From: Anaerolineae bacterium
GTDB taxonomy: Bacteria; Chloroflexota; Anaerolineae; JAFGEY01
Assembly: GCA_016929775.1 (NCBI GenBank)
Contig: JAFGIE010000168.1
Span: 1-12,116 of the forward strand
Direction of reading: 5' to 3'
DNA: 12,116 bases
Positions 5,282 through 12,116 of this stretch are shown here, in pieces. Made by a program: the position numbers and the translations under genes. The notes under the pieces were generated by a model. It ran no database searches. It was not told the origin of the DNA and saw only the letters and a list, made by a program, of their open reading frames with translations. Numbering within the stretch: position 1 is the stretch's first letter; each line of letters opens with the position of its first letter.

Positions 5282-8200
5282 TGCCCTGCTTCCTCGGCTA
5301 TAGGAAGGCGGACCAGCACGGTCGTATCGCCCGGTCCTGGACGTTCCAGCGTGATGCTTCCCCCCTCGTGCTCGATCATCCACGCCGACAACAGCGCACC
5401 GATCCCCATGCCCGGTGAGCCGGGCTGCTGTGAGAGTAGGGTCCGCGGGATCGGCTCGCGGAACAGCTTGCGCTGGATCGCGGAGGGCACACCGGCGCCG
5501 GTGTCGCGGATCCGCACCTCCGCCCACCGTTCGTTGCGCGTGCCGTGGATGGCGATCGTGCCCCCCTCGGGCATGGCGCGGGCGGCGTTCTGCAGCAGCC
5601 CCTCGAGCGCCGAGATCAGCCAACGGCGGTGCCCGCGCACCTGTACGCCGCTCAGCCCCTCTACCGCCGTCTCGATCGTGACCGTCGCTGGGCTGCCCGG
5701 CAAGGAGGGCTGGGCTTCGCGCTGTGCCATCTCTTCGAGCAGCGGCGCCAGGGGCAGCGGTTCCGGCTCCCACTCCCACGACTGTGCGGCGCGGGTCGGC
5801 GCGGACGCGACCTCTTTGGCGAGGCGGTCGATGGTCTGCAGGGTTTCGGCGATGCCCGCTGCGGTCTGCGCCGGGTGCGCCGCCTGAGCCAAGCGCTTCT
5901 CGAGGATCGCGACGTGGTTGCGGATCGCCGCGCCCTTGCCCTCCAGTGAGTGCCGCCACGCGCCTTCGACCATCGTCATCCAGTGCAGGAAGCGGCGCTG
6001 TTCCGTCCGCTTCCTGGCGTGGTCCAGGGCATCCTGCAGCCGGGCGTCGCGCAGCATCAGCCCCGCCAGGTCGGCAAAGACGGCGACCGCTTCCAGTTCC
6101 TCCCCCTCGATCGCCTTCTGGCGGCGGTAGCCAGCGACGAGCAGCCCGGGGCGCTCGCCCTCCGCGCGCAGTGGACACACGATCAGGGTGTGCATCCCCT
6201 CCTGCCGGACCAAGCCCGCCTCGGCATACCGCGGATCGTCCTCTGCGACCTGGATCACCACCGGATCGGGCGCGTCCAGGAGGGATGCCATGGCCTCGTG
6301 GTCCAGGACATAGCGCTCGACCGGTTGTCCCAGCCCCGCCCCGCCGCGCGCGCCGAACGTCGCCTGTGCGGCGTCGTGCTCGATCAGCAAACAGGCGTCC
6401 AGTCCCAGCGTCTCCCGGATCGTCGCCGCGATGCGGTTCAGGATCCAGGCGGTGTCATGCCGCTCGCGATACGCCTCGAACACCTCGACGATCGCGCGCA
6501 GCCGTTCGTTCAGCCGCTGCCGCTGCCGTTCGAGCACGTCGAGCAAGTAGAGCCGTTGGATTGCCGCTGCCACCCGGCTTCCGGCAAGCTGCAGCCCGAC
6601 CAGATCCTCACGGGCGAAACTTGTCGTTCGCCGGAAGTTCAGGAACAACATGCCTACCGTTCGCGGCGTGCGCTGTCCCTCGGGCAGTACTTGCAGGCGC
6701 AGGCCCACGAACGCCCGGATCCCTTCGCGCTGCGTGAGCCGGCTCTGCCAGCGCGCGTGCTCGCCCGACAGGTCGTTCACGATCAACAGCCCGTCCGGGG
6801 CGCTGTCGATCGCGTCGTGCACGCCGCCGCCCAGCCCCCCACGCGGGATCTCCCACGGCGTGCGCAGCGTCCCGACGTGGATGCACTCGCCGAGCACCAA
6901 CCGGGAGCGCGCGCCGGGCACCGTGGGGTCGTGCGGGTAATAGACTGCCAGGTCGGCGTGCAGCGCCGCACGCGCCTGCTCGGCAAAGAGACGGTAGATC
7001 TCGGCGCGGTCCTCGCAGGTCGCGATCTGCCGGTCTAGCGTCTTCCACACCTCGCTGACGCTCTCTTCCAGGGCGTCGTGCAGGACCGCCGCTGCCTGCG
7101 CGGCAAAGGCTTGCCACAGGCTGAGGTGGTGTTCCGCAAAGCGCCACGGCTTGAGCGTGTGCGTGAACAGCACGCCCGACACACGGCGCCCGTGGATCAG
7201 GGGCAGGGCCAAGATCGACCGGATCCCAGCCTGGCGGATGCTTTCCTTGACGCGCGGATCGCGCTGTACGTCCTCGATCGTCACGCGCTGACCTGTCTCG
7301 ATGACGTAGCGGCTGATCCCCTCGTGCTGCCGCGGCTCCTCGAACTCGTCCACGTAGGTTGGCGGCATCACCGGGCGCGCCTTGTAGAGCGTGCCGTCCG
7401 GGGCGTGCAGGATCAGCGAGGTATAGTCGTGCCCGATCAGCTCGTGCGCCTGGGTCACGATCGCGCGTTCGACCTCCGCAGCGCCCCGCCTGCCTGCCAG
7501 CGCCGCCAGCGCGCGCTGCAGCTGCCGCGCCTCTTCGAGCTGCTCCAGATTGCGGATCACGACGGAGACCTGGTTGGCAAAGGCCTGCATGATCTCGACG
7601 TGCTCGCGCGTGTAGCGCACGTTCTCCTGCCCCGTCGAGGCCTCGATCACGCCCCACAGCTGCTCGCCGACAAAGACCGGGACGGCGATCAGCGATTGCG
7701 CGGGCCCACGCGCTGGGTGTGGGGGGGCGAGCTGGTGCTTTTGCCGGAAGGACGCATCGCCGTACGGCAGGCCGAGCGGTTGGCCTTCGCGCACCACGTA
7801 CTCTAGGATCCCGTTTTCGCCCTGGCGCGGCGGCAGCTCCAGGTCGGTGTCTTGCAGCTTGCAGAACCTGAACGTCAGGATCGCGTTTGCGCTGTCGTAT
7901 TGGGCTACGACAAAGCTGTCCAGCGCAGGCAGCAGCGCGCGCGCCTCGGCATATAGGCGTGTGTACAGCGCATCGTGGCTCTGCGCCGCGCCGATCACCT
8001 GCCCGGCGCGCACCAGCGCCTGCAGACCGAGCCGCCGCTGGCGTTCCCAGCCGTACTGCGCCGCCATCTGCAGGTTGATCGCCAGGTCGTCGGTGTTCTG
8101 GATGGGCTTGGTCAGGTAGCGGTGCGCGCCGGCGTCCATCGCCTGCTGGCCCAACTCGACGTCTCCCCAGCCGGTGAGGATGATCACCTCGATCTCGGGA

Positions 8201-8427
8201 TACAGCTCGCGCAGCCGGCGCATGGTCTCGATCCCGTTTGGGGGCGGCATCACCTGGTCGATCAGGGCGACGTCATAGCGTCCTCCGCACGCCGCCGCCA
8301 TTTGCAAAGCTTGTGGCCCGTTGGCGGCGTCCTCTACTTCGATCCCCTTGCGTGCGAGGCGTGCGCATAGTTGGGCGCGAAACCTGTCGTCATCATCGAC
8401 CAACAGGAGCCGGATCGCTTCCTGCAT
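5278..8427 (-). CDS. REC-GAF-GAF-GAF-GAF hybrid histidine kinase with degenerate H-box
   Basis: The protein is 1049 aa, with no membrane segment, so cytosolic. The receiver domain (about 4-125) is canonical: D11-D14, D57 (LIDQVM), T85, K107 (TKP). Four GAF-like sensor modules follow at about 137-293, 315-455, 473-628 and 657-795. The helical DHp-like region (about 810-875) has H826 in RHSLEGK, lacking the acidic residue that normally follows the phosphorylated His. The ATPase domain (about 885-1045) has N947 (LLQNAARAM), G1 DTGAGVP (975-981) and G2 GMGIG (1006-1010). ATP binding looks possible; autokinase activity is less certain. The start is ATG 8427 because GGAGGG at 8436-8441 is 8 bases before it and only 2 bases from the alternative GTG 8433. 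It overlaps the S1-kinase gene by 35 bases. Individual GAF boundaries are approximate, and ligands are unknown. Confidence 0.92.
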   Translation of the reverse strand: MQEAIRLLLVDDDDRFRAQLCARLARKGIEVEDAANGPQALQMAAACGGRYDVALIDQVMPPPNGIETMRRLRELYPEIEVIILTGWGDVELGQQAMDAGAHRYLTKPIQNTDDLAINLQMAAQYGWERQRRLGLQALVRAGQVIGAAQSHDALYTRLYAEARALLPALDSFVVAQYDSANAILTFRFCKLQDTDLELPPRQGENGILEYVVREGQPLGLPYGDASFRQKHQLAPPHPARGPAQSLIAVPVFVGEQLWGVIEASTGQENVRYTREHVEIMQAFANQVSVVIRNLEQLEEARQLQRALAALAGRRGAAEVERAIVTQAHELIGHDYTSLILHAPDGTLYKARPVMPPTYVDEFEEPRQHEGISRYVIETGQRVTIEDVQRDPRVKESIRQAGIRSILALPLIHGRRVSGVLFTHTLKPWRFAEHHLSLWQAFAAQAAAVLHDALEESVSEVWKTLDRQIATCEDRAEIYRLFAEQARAALHADLAVYYPHDPTVPGARSRLVLGECIHVGTLRTPWEIPRGGLGGGVHDAIDSAPDGLLIVNDLSGEHARWQSRLTQREGIRAFVGLRLQVLPEGQRTPRTVGMLFLNFRRTTSFAREDLVGLQLAGSRVAAAIQRLYLLDVLERQRQRLNERLRAIVEVFEAYRERHDTAWILNRIAATIRETLGLDACLLIEHDAAQATFGARGGAGLGQPVERYVLDHEAMASLLDAPDPVVIQVAEDDPRYAEAGLVRQEGMHTLIVCPLRAEGERPGLLVAGYRRQKAIEGEELEAVAVFADLAGLMLRDARLQDALDHARKRTEQRRFLHWMTMVEGAWRHSLEGKGAAIRNHVAILEKRLAQAAHPAQTAAGIAETLQTIDRLAKEVASAPTRAAQSWEWEPEPLPLAPLLEEMAQREAQPSLPGSPATVTIETAVEGLSGVQVRGHRRWLISALEGLLQNAARAMPEGGTIAIHGTRNERWAEVRIRDTGAGVPSAIQRKLFREPIPRTLLSQQPGSPGMGIGALLSAWMIEHEGGSITLERPGPGDTTVLVRLPIAEEAGQ

Positions 8428-10717
8428 GCTCACTTCCCTCCGGTAGCTCCAGTACGAACGTCGTGCCCCATAGGATATAGCTCTCGAGCACCCGCAGGCG
8501 CCCGCCCAGGCTGGTAGCGATCTGGCGCGAGATCGTCAGCCCCAGCCCGGCGCCGCCCGAACGTGTGGTGAAGCCAAAGTCAAAGATCCGTTCCCAGAGC
8601 TGATAGTGCGCCCCCGGTCCGCTGTCGGCAAAGCGCACCTGCACGGGCCATTGCGCACCGGGATGGTACGATAGGTCTACGGTCAGCGTGCTGTGCTGTC
8701 CCAGATCGGCCATCTGCTGGATCGCGTTCAGGATCAGGTTCATGTAGATCTGGCGCAGCTGGCTGGGGCGGGCGTCCACGGGGGGCACGCCCGTCGCTGC
8801 GCGCACTTTGAGGATCACGTTGTGGCGCTGTGCGTCGGCGCGCAGCACGCGCGCGATCCCTTGGCCCAACTCGTCCAGGTCGACCGCCTGCGGTTCATCG
8901 CTCGCGGTCAGGCTGAGGTACTGGTCCCGCAGCAGGCTCGCTTCGCGCTGTGCGCTCAGGATCTGCTCCACTGCCTCTTCCATGCTGTGGATCAGGGTCG
9001 CGTCCTTGGCCTTCTCGGGCCAGCGTGCCAGGTCGCGCAGGTCCTCGTGCAGGCCTTCCGCGATGAACTGGATCGCGCCCAGCTTGTTGTTGATCTCGTG
9101 GATCGCGCTGCTGATCAGGCGACCGATCAGGTTCTGCGCCTGCCACGGCTGCAGCGCGTGGCTCAGCCGCCGCTCCTGTAGGATCCCGGCGATCAGGTAC
9201 GCCGCGTTGGATGCCTCGCGGCGCCCCGTACGCGTAAAGGCGCCCTGATCCTTGAGTAGCACCAGCCCATAGTGGGCGGCGCCCACCGGCGGCACGGGCA
9301 TGCCCAGGAACGCGCGAAAGGGGCGCAGGGCGAGGAGCCGCTCGAATTTGCGCGAATCGGGGGGCACGCGCTCGCAGATCTCCTGACCCCGCTGCAGGAC
9401 ATCCTTGAGCGGGCTGTGGATCAGATCCGGCGGCGCCTGCTCGATCGGGAAGGGCGCCCCGCTTGCTCCCTCGACCTCTGGGCGCCGTTGGCCCGGCTCC
9501 AGGCGCAGCAGTACCGCCACGTCCGCCCCCGTGCTGTACGCCAGGCGCTCCAGCGCCGCGTCCAGCGTCGCCTGCTGTTCGGGCAGCAGGGGGGGCGCCT
9601 CACGCTCTCCCTCATCCTCGGGACTGCCTGGGGCGACGCGCGGGATCGCGGCTTCGGGAAAGTGGCGTGTGCGCCCGGGTTCGGCGACCGGCTTGCCGTC
9701 GCGCAGCGCCCGCAGGACGGCGAGCAAGCCGTCGCGCAGCGCATCGCCATCGCCCTTGGAATAGACGTCCACTCCGCTCTCGCGCAGGCGCGCCCACGCC
9801 TCCGGTTGGTCGTGCAGCGGGGCTGGTTCGAGAACCATCGCCAGGTAGGAAGATGGGCTCTCCTCTTGGAGCTGGCGGACGAGCTGGTGCCCCTTGGGCC
9901 CGGGCAGGTTCAGGTCGAGCAAGACCAGGTCGAACGGCGTCCCTTGCTCGCGCACCGCACTCAAGCCGGCGATCGCGTCTGCCGTGCGCGTGACCTGGCA
10001 CCCGTTCCGCTGCAGGAGGCTCTCCAGCCCGGCGGCAAAGGTCTCGTCGTCCTCGACGATCAGCGCCTGCAGCGGGGGACCGGCGATCGCCTCTGCATCG
10101 CCGCCAAGCCGCAGCAAGCGGAGGCGGACGTCGGTGGGCAGCAACTCAGCCAGGGTCGCCGCGTTTGACGCGCTGCGGTCGGCGCTTGCCCACAGCCGGC
10201 GCTGCATCTCGGCCTCGCGCCGCTCGAGCAGGGCGCGCACATTGAGTCCCATGCGCCGGCGCGACACGTCAACGCGCGAGACGATCGCCTTGACCCGGTC
10301 CTCGATCCACAGCCAATCCTCGATCCGGGCTTCGTCGTCGAGGGGCAGTGCGGAGCGGGGCAGGTAGCCCTCCACGCCCGGCTCCAGCTCGACGAACGCG
10401 CCGCGCTCGGTCAGGCCGACCACGCGCCCCTGCACCTCGCGCCCCGGACGGTAGCGATCCTCGGCGTGCTCCCACGGATCGCGCTCCGCCAGGCGCAGGC
10501 TGAGCTCCAGCTCCTCGTACGCCGGGTTATAGCCGACCACGATCGCCTCGCGCACTTGGCCCACATAGGCATCCACTGGCACGCGAGCGCCCCACGCGAT
10601 CTCGCGGTTGCGGATAATGGCCTTGGGCCCGTCCTCGACCCGACCGAGCAGCCCCGACGGGATCGACCCCGTGATCTGGACGGTGACTCGGCTGTTGATC
10701 GTATAGTCGATCAGCAC
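8393..10717 (-). CDS. S1-S1-REC-GAF-histidine kinase fusion
   Basis: The protein is 774 aa, with no membrane segment. S1-like module 1 (about 9-75) ends in ELELSLRLAERDPW. S1 module 2 (about 90-160) is clear: GREVQGRVVGLTERGAFVEL, GVEGYLP and RRRMGLNVRAL, the OB-fold RNA-binding pattern of ribosomal protein S1. The receiver (about 216-335) has D223/D224, D268 (LLDLNLPG) and K321, but Glu297 in place of the Thr/Ser switch. A GAF-like region (about 380-515) precedes a canonical H-box (AIHEINNKLGAI, H540). The ATPase domain has N664 (LILNAIQQ), G1 DSGPG (698-702) and G2 GGAGLGL (721-727). The kinase core looks active. The start is GTG 10717 with GGGAGGGAG at 10721-10729. The frame is open to 11140 but that stretch overlaps AbiEii and is not protein-like. 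It is first in the operon, with its own promoter. Suggested, unproven: the S1 modules sense RNA or ribosomes. Confidence 0.93.
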   Translation of the reverse strand: MLIDYTINSRVTVQITGSIPSGLLGRVEDGPKAIIRNREIAWGARVPVDAYVGQVREAIVVGYNPAYEELELSLRLAERDPWEHAEDRYRPGREVQGRVVGLTERGAFVELEPGVEGYLPRSALPLDDEARIEDWLWIEDRVKAIVSRVDVSRRRMGLNVRALLERREAEMQRRLWASADRSASNAATLAELLPTDVRLRLLRLGGDAEAIAGPPLQALIVEDDETFAAGLESLLQRNGCQVTRTADAIAGLSAVREQGTPFDLVLLDLNLPGPKGHQLVRQLQEESPSSYLAMVLEPAPLHDQPEAWARLRESGVDVYSKGDGDALRDGLLAVLRALRDGKPVAEPGRTRHFPEAAIPRVAPGSPEDEGEREAPPLLPEQQATLDAALERLAYSTGADVAVLLRLEPGQRRPEVEGASGAPFPIEQAPPDLIHSPLKDVLQRGQEICERVPPDSRKFERLLALRPFRAFLGMPVPPVGAAHYGLVLLKDQGAFTRTGRREASNAAYLIAGILQERRLSHALQPWQAQNLIGRLISSAIHEINNKLGAIQFIAEGLHEDLRDLARWPEKAKDATLIHSMEEAVEQILSAQREASLLRDQYLSLTASDEPQAVDLDELGQGIARVLRADAQRHNVILKVRAATGVPPVDARPSQLRQIYMNLILNAIQQMADLGQHSTLTVDLSYHPGAQWPVQVRFADSGPGAHYQLWERIFDFGFTTRSGGAGLGLTISRQIATSLGGRLRVLESYILWGTTFVLELPEGSEHAGSDPAPVGR
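8436..8441 (-). promoter_or_regulatory. Ribosome binding site fixing the large kinase start
   Basis: GGAGGG on the minus strand lies 8 bases before ATG 8427 and only 2 before GTG 8433, favouring the ATG. It is inside the 3' end of the S1-kinase coding sequence. Confidence 0.6.
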
Positions 10718-10720
10718 GCG

Positions 10721-10729
10721 CTCCCTCCC
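10721..10729 (-). promoter_or_regulatory. Ribosome binding site fixing the S1-kinase GTG start
   Basis: GGGAGGGAG on the minus strand, with its GGAGG core 6 bases before GTG 10717. It explains why translation begins at GTG and not at the far-upstream in-frame codons. Confidence 0.65.
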
Positions 10730-10782
10730 GGGATCTGGAGTGTGAGGCGCCAGGACGTGCGTCCCGAAGGGCCTCCTGTCCC

Positions 10783-10811
10783 AGTGTACCATGCCATCGA
10801 CCCACGGGCAA
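10783..10811 (-). promoter_or_regulatory. Sigma-70-like promoter of the signalling operon
   Basis: The -35 is TTGCCC (10811-10806, 4 of 6), the spacer is exactly 17 bases, and the -10 is TACACT (10788-10783, 4 of 6) preceded by TGG, an extended -10. The predicted start is near 10776, giving a leader of about 55-60 bases before GTG 10717. It separates the kinase operon from the AbiE genes transcribed in the same direction. Confidence 0.6.
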
Positions 10812-10845
10812 CCCCCGGCGATCCCCCGAACTGGGCGTGGAGAGG

Positions 10846-10887
10846 CCCGCGGGCGACGCGGGGGTCCGCTCTTCCCAAGAGACCGGA
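10846..10887 (-). terminator. Possible terminator hairpins after AbiEii
   Basis: Two hairpins lie just past the AbiEii stop. One pairs 10865-10873 with 10877-10887 (9 bp, one 2-base bulge, loop of 3). The other pairs CCCGCG (10846-10851) with CGCGGG (10857-10862). Neither is followed by a T-run on the minus strand, so intrinsic termination is uncertain. Confidence 0.3.
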
Positions 10888-10902
10888 TGGCTTGCGCTCG
10901 CG

Positions 10903-11706
10903 TTACCGGATGGTGCGCAGGACGCGCTCGCGTGACAGCAGGTCGGCGCTGGCGCCCTGCGCGAGGAACGGCTCCACATCGCCGACAACCTGGTCCCAGT
11001 CCGCGGCAACCAGGCGATCTCGCAGCGCCGCCCGCCAGCTCTGGTCGGTGAGGGTTCCGAAGGACCCGCCCGTCTGCTGCAACGCGTTGTTGAGCATGGT
11101 GAGGTTGGGCGGGGGCCAATCGGGATCGCTCAGGTACCATACCAAGTCATAGATGTCTCGTCCCTTGAGGTAGGGACGCTGTAGGATGGCGTGGAGCTTG
11201 CCTGCAAGCAAGGAAGCGCGGTCGTGGTGTTGGAGGTGGAGGATCACGTGCCTCCGGACGATGGTCGTCTCTAGCGCTGCGCCAGCAGGCGGGCGGGTGT
11301 CTACCTCGATCTTGACGGCGAGCACCTGGCTGCGGTGTGGCGAAAGGCCCAGCTCGTACAACAAGCCCGGGAACCGTACGTACGCACTATGCACGGTCCT
11401 TTGGTCGTTGACGCGCAGCTCGACGGGATACCCTTCCGCGGTCAGCTGCGTATTGATCGCTTTCAAGTAGGTGCGAAGGTGGTACAGGTCCTGGGCGTGC
11501 TCCAGGGCGAAGTCCAGGTCCTCCGAGTAGCGCGGGCTCGCATAGAGAAAACGCAGCGCCGTCCCGCCGTGGAACGCGAGTGGGATCATTGCGCCGGCAC
11601 GCTGGAGGCATTCCAGGATCCGCGCCTGGAGGTACTCCCGTGCCACGTTTCGCGCCTGAACCGGATCCTGTGCGGCGCGGGTCAGCTCGCGCAAGTATGC
11701 TTTCAC
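10903..11706 (-). CDS. abiEii: AbiEii-family nucleotidyltransferase toxin
   Basis: The protein is 267 aa, with the family motifs present. Nucleotidyltransferase motif I is HGGTALR (46-52) followed by PRYSEDLDFAL with D63 and D65. A later strand VKIEVD (131-136) supplies further acidic residues. The C-terminal helix motif includes K170 and GRDIYDLVWYL (182-192). AbiEii proteins are the toxins of AbiE type IV systems, known for growth inhibition and phage abortive infection; MenA-type relatives modify tRNA ends. The nucleotide and target here are not known. The start is GTG 11706, which overlaps the stop of the upstream antitoxin gene as GTGA with a weak GAGG site. The motifs look intact and full length. 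It is same-strand with the kinase operon downstream, but a promoter lies between them. Confidence 0.92.
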   Translation of the reverse strand: MKAYLRELTRAAQDPVQARNVAREYLQARILECLQRAGAMIPLAFHGGTALRFLYASPRYSEDLDFALEHAQDLYHLRTYLKAINTQLTAEGYPVELRVNDQRTVHSAYVRFPGLLYELGLSPHRSQVLAVKIEVDTRPPAGAALETTIVRRHVILHLQHHDRASLLAGKLHAILQRPYLKGRDIYDLVWYLSDPDWPPPNLTMLNNALQQTGGSFGTLTDQSWRAALRDRLVAADWDQVVGDVEPFLAQGASADLLSRERVLRTIR

Positions 11707-12116
11707 ACTGCCTCGTACGCCAGGGACTCGATGCGTGCCATCTCGGCGATGCGCGCCGCCGCGCGCGCCAGCTTGGGACGCTGCGCGCGATCGGCTAGGT
11801 GGCGCAGCGCGTCCAGGTCCAGCAGGTCTAGGTGCTGCAGGCGCAGCCCCTCGAGGTAGGTGCGCGCGTCGCCGCCCGGCTCCAGGTAGGCGAGGTCCAG
11901 CAGCGCCTTCTCTGGGGTGGCGACGTAGGCGTGCTGCCCCTCGCCCATTGCCGTGCGGCGGTAGCCGGCAAGGAGGTCGGGCTTGATGTGGCGATACGTG
12001 TAGGTCCCGAGCGGCGTCTCCCAGCGCCCGGGACGCGCCGTGGTGACACTGGTGGTCACCGGCGCGTACTCTGGGATCAGCCCATAGTGCGCCAGGGCCG
12101 ACTGCAGGCTGACGTA
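11703..12116 (-). CDS. abiEi: AbiEi-family antitoxin (C-terminal part, 5' end outside window)
   Basis: 137 residues are visible. The frame is open to the right edge, so the N-terminal winged-helix DNA-binding domain is missing. The visible part begins YVSLQSALAHYGLIPE, the hallmark segment of AbiEi-type antitoxins. It continues with a domain containing GTYTYRHIKPDLLAGYRR and YVATPEKALLDLAYLEPG, also typical of the family. AbiEi proteins normally bind their own promoter to repress the operon and antagonise AbiEii. They do not need to form a stable complex with the toxin. The stop overlaps the toxin start by 4 bases. A Met-like GTG at 12059 is internal and should not be taken as the start. The promoter and operator must lie beyond the window. 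Confidence 0.88.
   Translation of the reverse strand, partial: YVSLQSALAHYGLIPEYAPVTTSVTTARPGRWETPLGTYTYRHIKPDLLAGYRRTAMGEGQHAYVATPEKALLDLAYLEPGGDARTYLEGLRLQHLDLLDLDALRHLADRAQRPKLARAAARIAEMARIESLAYEAV

Noticed and set aside
5282..6178. N-terminal extension of the small receiver protein
   Set aside because: It lies entirely in a shadow frame of the kinase gene. ATG 5281 forms the ATGA junction and begins the receiver fold exactly.
5724..7038. Long plus-strand open frames over the large kinase gene (5724-6737, 5950-7038)
   Set aside because: Low-complexity Pro/Arg/Ala-rich or motif-less translations, opposite a gene with well-defined GAF and kinase domains.
6608..7657. Minus-strand 349-codon frame inside the large kinase
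   Set aside because: It is a +1/+2 shadow of the GAF region, not evidence for a frameshift; the main frame is continuous throughout.
10718..11140. N-terminal extension of the S1 kinase upstream of GTG 10717
   Set aside because: It would overlap AbiEii, cross the promoter and encode Arg/Pro-rich non-domain sequence; the GTG has a good ribosome site.

Overview
The window is GC-rich bacterial DNA (roughly two-thirds G+C by eye), and every gene I can support lies on the minus strand. The producer is most likely a member of the Chloroflexota. This is an inference from three things: lipoproteins with long Thr/Pro-rich linkers, a multi-GAF cytosolic kinase, and a palindromic intergenic repeat that, from memory, resembles elements scattered in Chloroflexota and cyanobacterial genomes. 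No rRNA, tRNA, CRISPR array or insertion sequence was seen. No stretch longer than about 300 bases lacks a gene.

Read in the direction of transcription (high to low coordinates), the layout is as follows. (1) 12116-10903: an AbiE-type type IV toxin-antitoxin pair, with the AbiEi antitoxin cut by the window edge and a complete AbiEii nucleotidyltransferase toxin, overlapping by GTGA. (2) 10902-10718: a gap with GC-rich hairpins and a good extended -10 promoter. (3) 10717-4161: a tightly coupled four-gene signalling operon. It encodes an S1-S1-REC-GAF-histidine kinase fusion (774 aa), a REC-GAFx4-histidine kinase (1049 aa), a small degenerate receiver (129 aa) and an OmpR-type REC-winged helix regulator (244 aa). 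The genes overlap by 35, 4 and 4 nt. (4) 3914-3669: a small two-helix membrane protein, followed by a 29-nt palindrome. (5) 3442 to the left edge: a probable second operon with its own extended -10 promoter. It encodes a metallo-beta-lactamase-fold protein lacking the usual metal-binding Asp, a lipoprotein MBL hydrolase of the COG1237 type, a membrane protein with a bacterial PH domain, and the N-terminal part of an M1-like metallopeptidase lipoprotein.

The most unusual feature is the signalling operon. It carries two kinases with no visible membrane segments, four receiver domains (two lacking the usual Thr/Ser switch residue), a single DNA-binding output, and RNA-binding S1 modules fused to the N terminus of the kinase with the canonical H-box. 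A reasonable but unproven reading is a cytosolic phosphorelay that couples RNA or translation status, plus small ligands sensed by GAF domains, to transcription. Its position beside an AbiE module raises the possibility of a stress or phage-response role, but the separate promoter means the two need not be linked.
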